Shown here: piece by piece, positions 9,387-18,691 of the stretch
How the letters are laid out: each line of letters begins with the position of its first letter
How positions within the stretch are numbered: position 1 is the stretch's first letter
NCBI GenBank assembly: GCA_963832725.1
Contig: CAWHVG010000006.1
Span: forward strand, 1 to 64,000
Length of the DNA stretch: 64,000 nucleotides
Direction of reading: 5' to 3'
From: JAEZBP01 sp963832725
GTDB taxonomy: Bacteria; Myxococcota_A; Polyangia; Polyangiales; Sandaracinaceae
Program-made: the position numbers and the translations under genes
The notes under the pieces: generated by a model
Seen by the model: only the letters and a program-made list of their open reading frames with translations
Database searches by the model: none
Told to the model about the DNA's origin: nothing

Positions 9387-9896
9387 ATGGCAGCGACGAA
9401 ACGAACCCTTATCGCCTGTCTCGCGATGCTGGGCGCGCTCGGATGCGCGACATCGGGCATCGCGACCGGCGAGCTGGTCACGCCGAGCGGAAGCCGTTCA
9501 TCGGTCGTGTTCGACTGGCGCTCCGCGGACGGCGATCCCACCAAGGGGCAGATCTCCACCATCCTGCCCGACGGGACGGAATACGCCGGCAGCTACTTCG
9601 AGATCACCCGGACCATCCAGCAGAGCTCGCTGGCCCCGCTCTGGGTCGGTTGGGATCCCTACTGGCCGAGCTGGACCGCGCCCTGGGCGGGCTACGGCGG
9701 CTCCGGCTACACGACCTTCACGCGGGTCTACAGCGGGCGGGTCGTGGCCACCCTCCAGGACCCTCAGGGCACGCGGATGCGCTGCCGCTTCCAGCTCGCG
9801 GAGCCGCAGAACGGCCTCGCCGGCGGGGGCGTGGGCGACTGCGAGATGCAGGACGGGACACAGGTCCGCGACGCCGTGCTCGAGCAGACGGGCTGA
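9387..9896 (+). CDS. Putative lipoprotein of unknown function
   Basis: 169 residues from ATG, with GCGGAGG as ribosome site about 5 nt upstream. An N-terminal signal peptide ends at a lipobox (LGALGC), so the mature protein should be lipidated and membrane anchored. The rest is a mostly beta-type domain with Trp- and Tyr-rich segments (WVGWDPYWPSW) and no motif I recognise. It is divergent from the deacetylase-glycosyltransferase gene and separated from the phosphate genes by a repeat with hairpins, so it is probably monocistronic. Confidence 0.75.
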   Translation: MAATKRTLIACLAMLGALGCATSGIATGELVTPSGSRSSVVFDWRSADGDPTKGQISTILPDGTEYAGSYFEITRTIQQSSLAPLWVGWDPYWPSWTAPWAGYGGSGYTTFTRVYSGRVVATLQDPQGTRMRCRFQLAEPQNGLAGGGVGDCEMQDGTQVRDAVLEQTG

Positions 9897-10020
9897 GGAC
9901 CGAAGCGCGGCTCGTTCCCGCGCTCGAGCGCTGAGTCGGGCCGGGCGCTCCACCAGGCGGGGTGGCCGGGGCTGCTCGTTCGCGAGCCACGGAGCGCCGA
10001 GCTCTGGCATGGGGCGAACC

Positions 10021-10133
10021 TCACGTACGACCGGGGCGTGACGACCCGGGGCGGCGAAGAGGCCCCGCTCCGCGTTGACCTCACGCACCGGGGCGTGACG
10101 ACTCGGGGCGGCGAAGAGGCCCCGCTCCGCGTT
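10021..10133. repeat. Two tandem ~55-60 bp repeats, each with a hairpin
   Basis: Copies at 10021-10080 and 10081-10133 share GGGGCGTGACGAC and GGGGCGGCGAAGAGGCCCC. Each can form a GGGGC/GCCCC hairpin. They lie between the lipoprotein stop and the DUF47 start and could end transcription of the upstream gene, although no T-run follows. Confidence 0.65.
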
Positions 10134-10188
10134 CGTCGCACGCTTGTCGCTTGCGCATCCGAGACCACCCTGCTCCGATCCGCGCGCC

Positions 10189-10821
10189 ATGCAGAGCTTC
10201 ATCCGGTGGTTGCTCCCGCGCGAGGACCACTTCTTCGGTTTCCTCGAGAAGCAGTCCGTCATCGCCCACGAGGCCGCCGTGGCGCTCTCGAAGCTGGCGG
10301 AAGGCAGCCCGCCCGAGGACGTGTCGGTCGCCGTGCGGGACATCGAGCGCCGCGGGGACGCCGTGGTCCGGGAGATGGAGGAGGCGCTGGCGAAGACCTT
10401 CGTCACCCCCATCGACCGCGAGGATCTCCAGCGGCTGAGCCAGGAGCTCGACGACGTCACCGACATGATCAACCTCGCCGCCCGCTACTTCCACGTCTAC
10501 GGCGTCCAGGAGGTGACGAAGCCGATGAGCGCGTTGATCGCGTCGCTGGTGAACGGGGCGAAGCAGCTCGAGGACGCGCTGCCCAACCTCCGCCGGGGCG
10601 CTTGGCCGGCGCTGATGGAGGCGGGCCGCTCGCTGCGGGCGCTGGAGAAGGAAGGCGACGACATCTTCCGCGACGGCGTGCGCGGGCTCTTCGACGATGC
10701 GGATCTCGACGCCCGGGCGCTGCTCCGCCAGAAGGAGATCCTGGAAGACCTGGAGAACGCCCTCGACCATTGCGAGCGCGTGGGGAACACGCTCGCGAAC
10801 CTCTCGGTCAAGCATGGTTAG
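10189..10821 (+). CDS. DUF47 (PhoU-like) Pit accessory protein
   Basis: 210 residues, all-helical, matching the TIGR00153/DUF47 family: the N-terminal LLPREDHFFGFLEKQS, then ERRGDAVVREMEEAL and a C-terminal LEDLENALDHCERVGNTLANL helix are typical. Members are PhoU-like cytoplasmic proteins encoded with low-affinity phosphate permeases and thought to modulate them. Its TAG stop lies inside the start of the downstream permease gene (8-nt overlap), so the two are co-translated. No Pho box was recognised upstream, where the repeats at 10021-10133 lie. Confidence 0.9.
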   Translation: MQSFIRWLLPREDHFFGFLEKQSVIAHEAAVALSKLAEGSPPEDVSVAVRDIERRGDAVVREMEEALAKTFVTPIDREDLQRLSQELDDVTDMINLAARYFHVYGVQEVTKPMSALIASLVNGAKQLEDALPNLRRGAWPALMEAGRSLRALEKEGDDIFRDGVRGLFDDADLDARALLRQKEILEDLENALDHCERVGNTLANLSVKHG

Positions 10822-11836
10822 CCTGCTGATCGCGGTCGTCGTGACGGCGATCGTGTTCGACTACATCAACGGCTTCCACGATGCGGCGAACGCCATCGCC
10901 ACGGTCGTCTCGACCGGCGTGCTGCCCATCCGGACGGCGGTGCTCATCGCCGGCGTCTTCAACTTCGTGGGCGCCATCACCGGCACCGCGGTCGCGCACA
11001 CCATCGCCACCGGGTTCGCCGATCCGGCGCTGGTCACCCAAGCGGTGGTGCTGGCGGCGCTCCTCGGCGCCTCGGCTTGGAACCTGATCACCTGGTGGTA
11101 CGGGATCCCGTCGAGCTCCTCGCACGCGCTGGTCGGCGGGCTGGCCGGCGCGGTGGTCGCCCACGCGGGCGCCAGCGCGTTCCACTGGGGGACGCTGGTC
11201 GACAAGGTGCTGGTCCCGCTGGTGGTCTCGCCGCTGGTCGGGTTCGTGGCCGCGTTCGTGCTGATGGTGGCCATCACCTGGATCGTGCGCAGGATGCGGC
11301 CGACCGTCGTCCACCGCGGCGCGCGGCGCCTGCAGCTCCTGAGCGCGTGCCTGATGGCGCTCTCGCACGGCTCGAACGACGCCCAGAAGTCGATGGGCAT
11401 CATCACCCTGGCGTTGATCGCGTTCGCGGCGGGCGGTCACGCCGGGCTGCCGGGCTGGATGGTGCCGGCGGGCGAAGCCGTGCCGATGTGGGTGATCGTG
11501 GCCTGCGCCAGCGCGATCGCGCTCGGCACGATGGCGGGCGGCAAGCGCATCATCAAGACGATGGGCACCAAGATCATCCGCATCACGCCGATCCAGGGAT
11601 TCGCGGCGGAGACCAGCGGCGCGCTGACCATCCTGGCGGCCTCGCACCTCGGCGTCCCGGTCTCCACGACGCACTGCATCAACGCCTGCATCATGGGCGT
11701 CGGCGCCAGCAAGCGGCTGAGCGCCGTCCGGTGGGGCGTGGCGGGCAACATCGTCGTCGCGTGGGTGGTCACCCTCCCGCTCGCGGGCGCCCTGAGCTTC
11801 GGCGCCATGCTCGTGCTCGAAGCCACCGTCGGCTGA
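10814..11836 (+). CDS. pit: PiT family inorganic phosphate transporter
   Basis: 340 residues, mostly hydrophobic with about ten membrane segments. The two duplicated PHO4 signatures are visible: GFHDAANAIA near residue 17 in the first half and SHGSNDAQKSMG near residue 186 in the second half. PiT permeases carry phosphate, often as a metal complex, with protons or sodium across the inner membrane. It overlaps the DUF47 gene by 8 nt, the usual pairing. The ATG start was chosen because the membrane segment begins directly after it. An 800-bp repeat-rich gap follows. Confidence 0.93.
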   Translation: MVSLLIAVVVTAIVFDYINGFHDAANAIATVVSTGVLPIRTAVLIAGVFNFVGAITGTAVAHTIATGFADPALVTQAVVLAALLGASAWNLITWWYGIPSSSSHALVGGLAGAVVAHAGASAFHWGTLVDKVLVPLVVSPLVGFVAAFVLMVAITWIVRRMRPTVVHRGARRLQLLSACLMALSHGSNDAQKSMGIITLALIAFAAGGHAGLPGWMVPAGEAVPMWVIVACASAIALGTMAGGKRIIKTMGTKIIRITPIQGFAAETSGALTILAASHLGVPVSTTHCINACIMGVGASKRLSAVRWGVAGNIVVAWVVTLPLAGALSFGAMLVLEATVG

Positions 11837-12592
11837 TCGCCCCTGACACCGTCCCGCCGCTCCCCCACCTGACGCGGCCACCGAAGCCTTGATGCGGCCA
11901 CCGAAGCCTCGGGTTCCCGCGCGAAGCGCGGCGGGTGCGGCCTGGAGGCGCGGGCGAGCGCGACACAGTCGCGCAACGCCCAGCGCGCCGGAGGGCCGCA
12001 CCCCGATGGGGTACGGCGCGACGAAGTCGTGCCAGGGGGCGCGCAGCCCCTAAGCAAACGATCACCGCGCACTACCTCCACGGCGGTCGTCGCGACCAGC
12101 GCGTAAGCCTCCCCGGCCAAGACCCGGGGTGTTGCCCGCGCCCGTCAACGATCCGCGCACTACCTCCACGGCGGTCGTCGCGACCAGCGCGTAAGCCTCC
12201 CCGGCCAAGACGCGGGGTGTTGCCCGCGCCCGTCAACGATCCGTGCACTACCTCCACGGCGGTCGTCGCGACCGGCGCGTAAGCCTCCCCGGCCAAAACG
12301 CGGGGTGTTGCCCGCGCCAAGGCGCCACCAGCGCGTAAACCTCCACAGCCAAAGCGCTGGGGTTGAGCCGGCCGAGGCGCGAGCTTCGAGTCCGCCTTGG
12401 TAGCTGCGGTCGAACGCGCTGGCCGCGACGACCCTGGTCGTCGGTAGCGACGGGCGCTGTACCGAGGGGGCTCGAAGCGCCCCCTGCGCGCTTCGCGCGC
12501 GACCCCACTTCGGGTGCTCCCCTGCGGTCGCACCCCCGCGCTTCGCGCGTTTTCGCGTGACCGGAACGACCTCGGCCGCCCCGAACGCGAAA
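11837..12592. other. Gene-free, repeat-rich intergenic region
   Basis: About 750 bp without a convincing gene. It holds short duplicated pieces (GCGGCCACCGAAGCC twice near 11875-11907), several GC hairpins, the 88-bp tandem array at 12069-12330 and GC-rich degenerate sequence after it. Open frames here are Arg/Gly-rich and cross repeat units without coding features. Confidence 0.6.
12069..12330. repeat. 88-bp tandem repeat array, three copies plus decayed fourth
   Basis: Units begin at 12069, 12157 and 12245 (period exactly 88) and are about 95% identical. Each starts GCACTACCTCCACGGCGGTC and contains GCGTAAGCCTCCCCGGCCAA and GGGGTGTTGCCCGCGCC. A shorter, diverged piece follows to about 12370. 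There are no unique spacers between copies, so this is not a CRISPR array. Confidence 0.9.
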
Positions 12593-12622
12593 CGGCCGCG
12601 ATCGAGCGCTCGATCGCGGCCG
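12593..12622 (-). terminator. 30-bp perfect palindrome, probable terminator
   Basis: A perfect 15+15 palindrome with arms CGGCCGCGATCGAGC and its complement lies 27 bp beyond the stop of the minus-strand lipoprotein gene. On that strand it is followed by TTTCG. It is best read as a transcription terminator. Confidence 0.6.
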
Positions 12623-12648
12623 CATGAGCGGTCAAGCCGTCGTGGCGC

Positions 12649-14235
12649 TCAGACGCCGCCGTCGACGCCGGCGTCCGCCGTCCCGCCGTCGCTCGCGCCG
12701 GCGTCCGGCGTCCCGGCGTCGGGCGTGGTGGTGGAGGTGGCCGTCAGCGTCACCTGGATCCCGAACGGCTTGCTCCCGGAGGCGAGCCCACCGTAGCTCT
12801 CGACGAAGAGGTAGTAGGTGCTCGGCCCGAGGCCGGTGGCGCTCACGTCGCTCCGCAGATCGCTGCCCGGCGTGCGGTCGTCCTGGCAGTCGAGCTCGGT
12901 GCCCGAGTCGGAGCACTCGCCGCGCAGGTAGAGGATGGTGTCGGTGCCCCCCATCCCGGTGGGGGTAGCGGCGACCCCGGTCGTCGCTGTCAGATCCGCC
13001 GTCACGCCGGCCGGCACCGTCACCGCGTAGATCGTCTCCGCGCCGGCGCCGCCTGCGGCCATCGGCACGCAGGTCGAGCTGGGCGCGAAGTTGCCCATCC
13101 CCGCGCCCACCGAGCCCGTCTGCATGACCGGCGTGCCGTCCGTCGGCACGTCGAGCGCGATGGCGTTGTTGCACGCCGTGGCCACCGGCCCGGCCGCCGT
13201 GCAGGAGCCCGACACGCAGGTCATCTCCGGCCGGCAGACGTTCGTCGCATCGCAGCTCTCGCCATAGCCGACCAGCATCGCGTCGACGATGTCCACGTCG
13301 AGCGGATCGCTCGCGGCGTAGGCCGAGTCGAACACGCGGAAGCGAGCACGCGTCGCGTGCACGTTGCGGAGATAGGCCGCCAGCGTGACATTGCTGCCGA
13401 GCACGCGCGCGTGCCCGTCGTAGTCCGGCGTCGTGGGCGGCGTGTCGAACATGACCGTGTAGACGTCACCGTCCTCGGTGGCCTGGCCGTCGCCGTAGAT
13501 GTCGAGCAGACCCGACGCGTCGTAGAAGTTCATCGCCACGCCCATCGCGTCACCGTCGGGATCGTTGCCGATGGCTTCGATCAGCGTGTCGGCGAGCGCG
13601 AGGTAGAGGGAGCCGCTGGTGACGGTCGGCGAAAAGTTCGCGTGCACCGTGATGTCGAGGCGGATGTTGCCCCTGTCGACCGTGTGCTGGTCGGCCGGCG
13701 GATCGCTGTAGCCGGTGACGATGATGTAGAGGACGTCGCCACCGTTGGCGGTGAACGCGCCCTTGCTCCGGAACTCCGTCTGGCTCACGTCGTCGAAGCA
13801 GGTGGGCGGGAAGATCCCCTGCGGCACGTGCTCGCACGCGCTGCGCACCTGGAGGACGGTGTTGAAGGCCATGTCCGTCTCGGGGAAGACGGTGTCGAGC
13901 TGGACCGCCACCTGCCCTGTCCCCGGCACGGTCAGCTCGATGACCTGTTCCGGCGCCCAGCGCACCTCGCCGCTCGCGTTGCCGCAGTTGAGGCCGAGAT
14001 CCCGCGGCCGCGTCTCGGTCATCGCGGTGTCGAGCATCACCGTCACCGAGTCGTCGACGACGCCGTCGATTTGCATCACGCCGGTGGTGCAGGCGAGCGG
14101 CGGGCCGGCATCGGGCGGGCCGGCGTCGGGCTGCCCGGAGTCGGCCTGACCGGCGTCGGGGCTCTGCGGCGTGCCGTCGCAAGCGGCGAGGCCGAGCGAG
14201 AGAAGCAAGGCGGTGGATACACGCGTGAAGGACAT
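12649..14235 (-). CDS. Large secreted lipoprotein with PDAG-rich linkers
   Basis: 528 residues. The signal peptide ends in a lipobox (LGLAAC), followed by a PDAG-rich linker; a second Asp-Ala-Gly-rich tail closes the protein. The middle has two beta-rich domains of about 130-150 residues (one near residues 60-190, one near 390-500). Each has paired Cys and the pattern of bacterial pre-peptidase or jellyroll-like domains (GQVAVQLDTVFPE, PSTYYLFVESYGG). A short CxxxxxCxxxxxC segment (CDATNVCRPEMTCVSGSC) lies between them. ATG 14235 was preferred over longer upstream extensions because it starts the signal peptide. The function is unknown; it is probably an outer-surface protein. Confidence 0.75.
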   Translation of the reverse strand: MSFTRVSTALLLSLGLAACDGTPQSPDAGQADSGQPDAGPPDAGPPLACTTGVMQIDGVVDDSVTVMLDTAMTETRPRDLGLNCGNASGEVRWAPEQVIELTVPGTGQVAVQLDTVFPETDMAFNTVLQVRSACEHVPQGIFPPTCFDDVSQTEFRSKGAFTANGGDVLYIIVTGYSDPPADQHTVDRGNIRLDITVHANFSPTVTSGSLYLALADTLIEAIGNDPDGDAMGVAMNFYDASGLLDIYGDGQATEDGDVYTVMFDTPPTTPDYDGHARVLGSNVTLAAYLRNVHATRARFRVFDSAYAASDPLDVDIVDAMLVGYGESCDATNVCRPEMTCVSGSCTAAGPVATACNNAIALDVPTDGTPVMQTGSVGAGMGNFAPSSTCVPMAAGGAGAETIYAVTVPAGVTADLTATTGVAATPTGMGGTDTILYLRGECSDSGTELDCQDDRTPGSDLRSDVSATGLGPSTYYLFVESYGGLASGSKPFGIQVTLTATSTTTPDAGTPDAGASDGGTADAGVDGGV

Positions 14236-14426
14236 CGAGAGACCTCGGGCCGAGCAGCGCACGGCGGTTCGAGGCCGCCGGGCGGAAGGACGAAGCCAGA
14301 CGAATAGCACGTTCGGGGCCTCGGGTAGAGGCTTCGTTTCGACTTTCGATTGACGCGCCGGTCGCTTCGGCTCAACACTGGGCGCCTCCGGCCGCCGCGC
14401 CGGCTTTCTTCGTGAACCGGGCAATC

Positions 14427-15375
14427 ATGAACCACCGCTTCCTGGCTCTTCTCTCTGCGCCCCTGCTCCTCTGGGCGTGCGACAACACGCCGACGGGCAC
14501 GGACGCCTCGATGTCCATGCCCGACGCCGGGCCGCAGCTGATGGCGAGCCATCTCTTCGGCGCGTGCCAAGCGGATTGGCAGTGCCCGGGCGAAGGCGCG
14601 ATCTGCCGCCAGCCCTCGGACGGCTGGCCCGGCGGCTACTGCACCGTTCCCTGCGAGGATCGCACGCCCTGCGACTACAACGGCGTCTACCATCACTGCC
14701 TGATGCGGCAGGGCGAGACCCAGTCCTACTGCGAGCGGTACTGCCTGAACGGTATCGACTGCGGCCGCGAGGCCTACAGCTGCGCGGGAGCCACCAGCAC
14801 CGCCGCCGGCATGTGCATCCCGGTCTGCTCGACCGACGACCAGTGCGGCCAGGGCACCCACTGCAACACGTACTCCGGCGAGTGCGTCGACGGCCCCGCC
14901 CCGACCAGCGGCGGCATGACCGGCGACGCCTGCTCCGCCGCGTCCGACTGCCTGAGCGGCCTCTGCTCGGCGCGAGGTGAGCCCGACCACCGGCGCGCCG
15001 ACCGGGTTCGTCGGCGGCTACTGCGTGTCGAACTGCATCCTGCCCTCCGGCTTCAACAGCAGCACCTTCTTCATCGGGCGACATGCTCCCACAGGGCACC
15101 TGCGCGGGCGACGCCGTCTGCCTGCCCTCCTCGAGCGAGGCGAAGGCGACCTGGGCACCTGCTACCACCAGTGCATGGCCGACTCCGACTGCCGCGACGG
15201 GTACGCGTGCCTGAAGGACATCGCGCTGTCGAGCGGAGGCGCAGCGCGCTATCCGAACGGTGCCTGCATCCCCATCAACTGCAGCGCCTCGACCCCCTGT
15301 CCGAGCGGCTACCAATGTGGCACCGTGACCAACTCGAGCGGGCAGGGGCAGAACGTCTGCGCTCCCGCGGGGTGA
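14427..15375 (+). pseudogene. Cys-rich secreted lipoprotein, frameshifted
   Basis: A signal peptide with lipobox (LLLWAC) and a short PDAG linker are followed by many Cys-rich segments of the form CxxDxxCxxG...C (for example CSTDDQCGQGTHC). These resemble the small disulfide modules of myxobacterial surface proteins. The first frame is open to about 14965 and then shifts. The second is interrupted near 15080 by two compensating shifts and ends at 15375. The repaired protein would be about 315 residues. A GTG at 14412 is an alternative start. It is probably co-transcribed with the following thioredoxin-like lipoprotein, which would suit disulfide-rich secreted partners. Confidence 0.6.
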
Positions 15376-15416
15376 GGCCGACAGGCGCGGGTCTGAACAT
15401 CGTGCAGGAGTCGATC

Positions 15417-16035
15417 ATGCGAGCGTGCATCTCTTTGACCACCATTCTCCTCCTCGCCGCCGGCTGCAACGGCCCGGGGACGACGAGCGAGCCGGACGCG
15501 GGCATCACGGTGCCGCAGACCGACTCGGGCCGACCGGCGCCTGCACGGGCGATCCGGGCATGCCCTATGGCACCAGTTTGGGCGGCAACTTCATGCCCTT
15601 CACGCTACCCAAGTGCGACGGCACGGACTGGTCGTTCTACGGTGAGTCAGAGGGCTACTGCGACGCGCGCTTCACGGTCGTGCTCGATGGCGGCCGGATG
15701 GTGCAATCCCTGCCAGATGGAGGCGAGGCTCATGGAGGAGCAGCTCGTCCAGCGCTACGCCGACCAGGGCGTGCGGGTGGTCGTCGCGCTCATTCAGGAT
15801 CCCTCCTATGGCGCGCCGAGCCAGTCGTTCTGCGAGAACTGGGTGAGCACGTACGGGCTGACGAACACGGTGCTGCGGGACGAGGCCCAGATCACCTCGA
15901 ACCGGTACCGCCCGGCAACGCGCTCCCGGCGAACGTGATCATCGACTCGAATGGCGTGATCGTTCACCGTGAGTACGGCACGAGCGCCAACCTCGAGACC
16001 ATCACGCTACGCTGGATCAGCTTCTCGCGCAGTGA
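15417..16035 (+). pseudogene. Thioredoxin-like redoxin lipoprotein, frameshifted
   Basis: ATG with GCAGGAG upstream. Signal peptide and lipobox (LLLAAGC), then a PDAG linker. After frame changes near 15530, 15690, 15910 and 15990 the sequence shows a thioredoxin fold with the active-site WCNPCQ, the LMEEQLVQRYADQGVRVV helix-strand and ANVIIDSNGVIVHREYG, which corresponds to the cis-Pro/beta-hairpin region. The end LDQLLAQ precedes TGA 16033-16035. The protein would work in the periplasm or at the outer membrane on disulfides. It overlaps the next gene by 2 nt. Four shifts in 600 bp suggest sequence errors more than gradual decay. Confidence 0.6.
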
Positions 16036-17832
16036 TGCTCGCCCGAGGCTCGGCCGCTCGCGCTGCAGGTTGCGGCGGCGAACCTCGGGGCTCGTCGCGC
16101 CACCCTCACGAGGAGCCACGCGCTCCTCGCCGGGGTGGCGTTCGCGTTTGGGCTCTTGGTGTGGCTGCTCCGTCGCCGGCGCACGCCGACGAGGACTACA
16201 GCCTCGAGCTTCCCGTCCTGGGTCGAACGACGTTCTCGCTGACCAGCACGTCGATCTTTCGCTACCGCGGGAACAACTACGACGCCAACCATCACGACGA
16301 CGACTTCGGCTCGCTCTACGAGCGTCTGGAGATGGCGCTCCAGGCCGATCAGCTCCGCGTCGAGACCCGCATCGACAGCTTCACCCCGCAGCAGGCGTTC
16401 ATGCAGTCACGCTGTGCGCAGCCGCTCGGAGCGACGATCCGCAGTGCTACATCCAGTGGGACCTGCGACCCGAGCGCCTGACCCTTCGCTGGGAGCCGCA
16501 CAACTGGATCCTCGAAGCCGGCGACTCCCAGATCGTCTTCGGGCGCGGCGTCGCGCTCTCGTTCCGAAAGGTCGACCTGCTGGGGATCGACACGGCGCTG
16601 CGCGGCGCCCACGTCCGCTACCAGGACTCGAACCTCCGCTTCGGGCTGCACGCCGGCGTCTCCAACCCGCAGAATCAGGACCCGATCAACCTGAGCATCA
16701 TCCGCGAGCCGAACGACATCGTGACGGGCGGCACCTTCGGCGTGACCATTCCGGGCGGCTCGCCAGGTGACCATCGGCGGCCACGCGCTGCACATCTGGT
16801 TTCAGGACGACGCGACCGACCCCTACACCAACCGCCAGATCGATCTGGCCGGCTGGACGTTCGAGGCGCCTTCGTTGGCCGACGGCCACATCGCCCTCTA
16901 CGCCGAAGCCAACGGCATGCGGCGCACCTTCGACCTCGGCGACACCAGCCGAACCCAGGGCGGGCACGGCGCCTACGCGTCGGCGCAGTTCCAGTACGAC
17001 AACCTGACCATCCTGCTCGAGTGGAAGGACTACACGAACTTCCTGGTCGCGCCGAGCATCACCGAGGCGAACCCCTGGCGCATCTACAACGCGTCGCCGC
17101 CCGTCGAGTACAACGGCCCGCAACGCCTGCGCGCGATCGGCAACCAGCGCGGGGGCGGCGTCCACGTCGACTACGGCTTCATGCCCGGCCCCTGGCAGCT
17201 CTCGCTCAACTCGGTCCTCTACGGGTTCAACGAGCTCGCCGGCGCCGATCCGTGGGGCCCCGGCGGCATCCTCGTCACCCACAGCTGGGTGCAGGTGCAC
17301 AAGCGCCCCGAGTACAACTCCGGCATCAACTGGAACCTGGACTTCCAGGGCGGCGCGCGCTTCGAGCTCTTCACCCACGACGAGCCGGGGACGGCCTGGC
17401 GCGGTGGCAACATCGACCGCTGGATGATCCACGGCCGGCTCGACGTGAACATCACCAGCGGCGACCACGCGGTCGATGTGGTCGTCGATCACCGCCACGA
17501 GCGCCAGACGACCTTCGGCAACCGAGATCCAGTACTTCCAGATCGGTGGCGTCGCCCTGAACTACACCTGGGGGATCCCGCTCACCGTCACCCTCTCGCT
17601 GCGCTGGACGAACTACCAGCCGGGGATCGTGCAAGCGAGGGCCTTGCAGGCGTATAACTTCCTCGGCGGCGAGTTCTACCCGGCGATCGAGGGGCGCTGG
17701 ACCTTCGAGCCGGGGACCTACCTGGGGCTCTTCGTCGGGCAGACGCCCGGAGGCCAGGTGTGCTCGGGGGGCGTCTGCCGAACCGTGCCGACGTTTGAAG
17801 GAGTGAAGCTGAGCTTCGTCGGACGTCTCTGA
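16034..17832 (+). pseudogene. Outer-membrane beta-barrel-like protein (possibly DUF6029), frameshifted
   Basis: The ATG overlaps the TGA of the redoxin gene. After a signal-peptide region ending APSPAHA, the mature part begins DEDYSLELP. Alternating hydrophobic strands rich in aromatic residues run to the C-terminal FEGVKLSFVGRL, which ends in a pattern like the last strand of an outer-membrane barrel. Frames change near 16100, 16430, 16766 and 17518. The repaired protein is about 590 residues. Barrels next to thioredoxin-like secreted proteins fit DUF6029-type proteins, but this assignment is from pattern only. The gene lies between two thioredoxin-fold genes, suggesting a redox-dependent surface assembly. 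Confidence 0.5.
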
Positions 17833-17874
17833 ACCTGCTCCTCACCTTCTCCATCCTGACCCTGCGAGAACGAC

Positions 17875-18426
17875 ATGCGACATCGGAACCTCCTCCGCAT
17901 CCCACTGGTGCTCATGGCCGCCGCGCTCCTGGCCGCCAGCGCCATGGCCGTCGGCGGCGGCTCCCACGCCGCCGCGCGCATCGGCGGCCGCCCGCCGCCC
18001 TTCGTCCTCCCGCCTGCTACCAACGGGCCCAGCCACGAGCCCTTCCACATGGGCCGCTACCTCGGCCACAACCCGGTGGTGATCTCGTTCTGGGCGACCT
18101 GGTGCCAGCCGTGCATGCAGGAGCTGCCCTACTACGAGCAGATGTATCAGCGCTTCCGCGGCCAGGGCCTCAGGGTCGTCGCCGTCGCCATGGACTCGCA
18201 GGCGACGATCATGAACGTCGGCCCGATGGCGCGCCGGCTCGGCGTGACCTTCGACGTGGTCACCGACGTCGACACCCGCCTGCAGAGCCAGATGAACACC
18301 CGCCGCGCCGCGCCCTTCAGCGTGTGGGTCGATCGCAGCGGCCGCATCGTCCGCGAGAGCGAGGGTTTCTCGCCGGCCGAGGTCCCAGCGCTCACCCGCG
18401 CGCTCGAGCAGCTCGTCGGCGGCTGA
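17875..18426 (+). CDS. TlpA-like periplasmic thioredoxin
   Basis: 183 residues. An N-terminal membrane or signal segment (about residues 8-27) is followed by a thioredoxin-like domain with the redox motif WCQPC in ISFWATWCQPCMQEL. A cis-Pro loop is present in RRAAPFSVWVD, and the insert between strands (VVAVAMDSQ) is typical of TlpA/ResA. Such proteins reduce or isomerise disulfides of secreted proteins or cytochromes. The gene follows the barrel gene by about 40 bp and ends with a strong terminator at 18446, so it is the last gene of the 14.4-18.4 kb set. Confidence 0.88.
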   Translation: MRHRNLLRIPLVLMAAALLAASAMAVGGGSHAAARIGGRPPPFVLPPATNGPSHEPFHMGRYLGHNPVVISFWATWCQPCMQELPYYEQMYQRFRGQGLRVVAVAMDSQATIMNVGPMARRLGVTFDVVTDVDTRLQSQMNTRRAAPFSVWVDRSGRIVRESEGFSPAEVPALTRALEQLVGG

Positions 18427-18445
18427 GATCGGCCGCCAGCTCGAT

Positions 18446-18479
18446 TTCGCCCGCCGGATCTCGACGATCGGCGGGCGAA
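18446..18479 (+). terminator. Strong hairpin terminator after the TlpA-like gene
   Basis: A 14-bp stem with one bulge, arms TTCGCCCGCCGgATC and GATCGGCGGGCGAA around a 5-nt loop, starts 20 bp after the stop codon. It is followed by TTCGT. It should end the thioredoxin/barrel transcript. Confidence 0.75.
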
Positions 18480-18691
18480 TTCGTGACTGAATCGACCCGC
18501 GGACGTGTCTGCGGGCAGGGATCCGAGCGCGTCGGTCTCGCCGCTGTCTCCGTCTCCACCGGCGAAACCGTGACCGCTCGGATCCGGCAACGTGTCCGTG
18601 GTCGGTCGAGCGTGCGCTCCCTCGCGCCAGCGTTCGAGGCGAGGCGATCCATGGTGTATGCTCGCTCCTTCCCGCGGGAGGGGAGCAATCG

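Noticed and set aside
12069..12330. CRISPR array
   Set aside because: The repeats are contiguous 88-bp units without unique spacers, and no cas genes are nearby.
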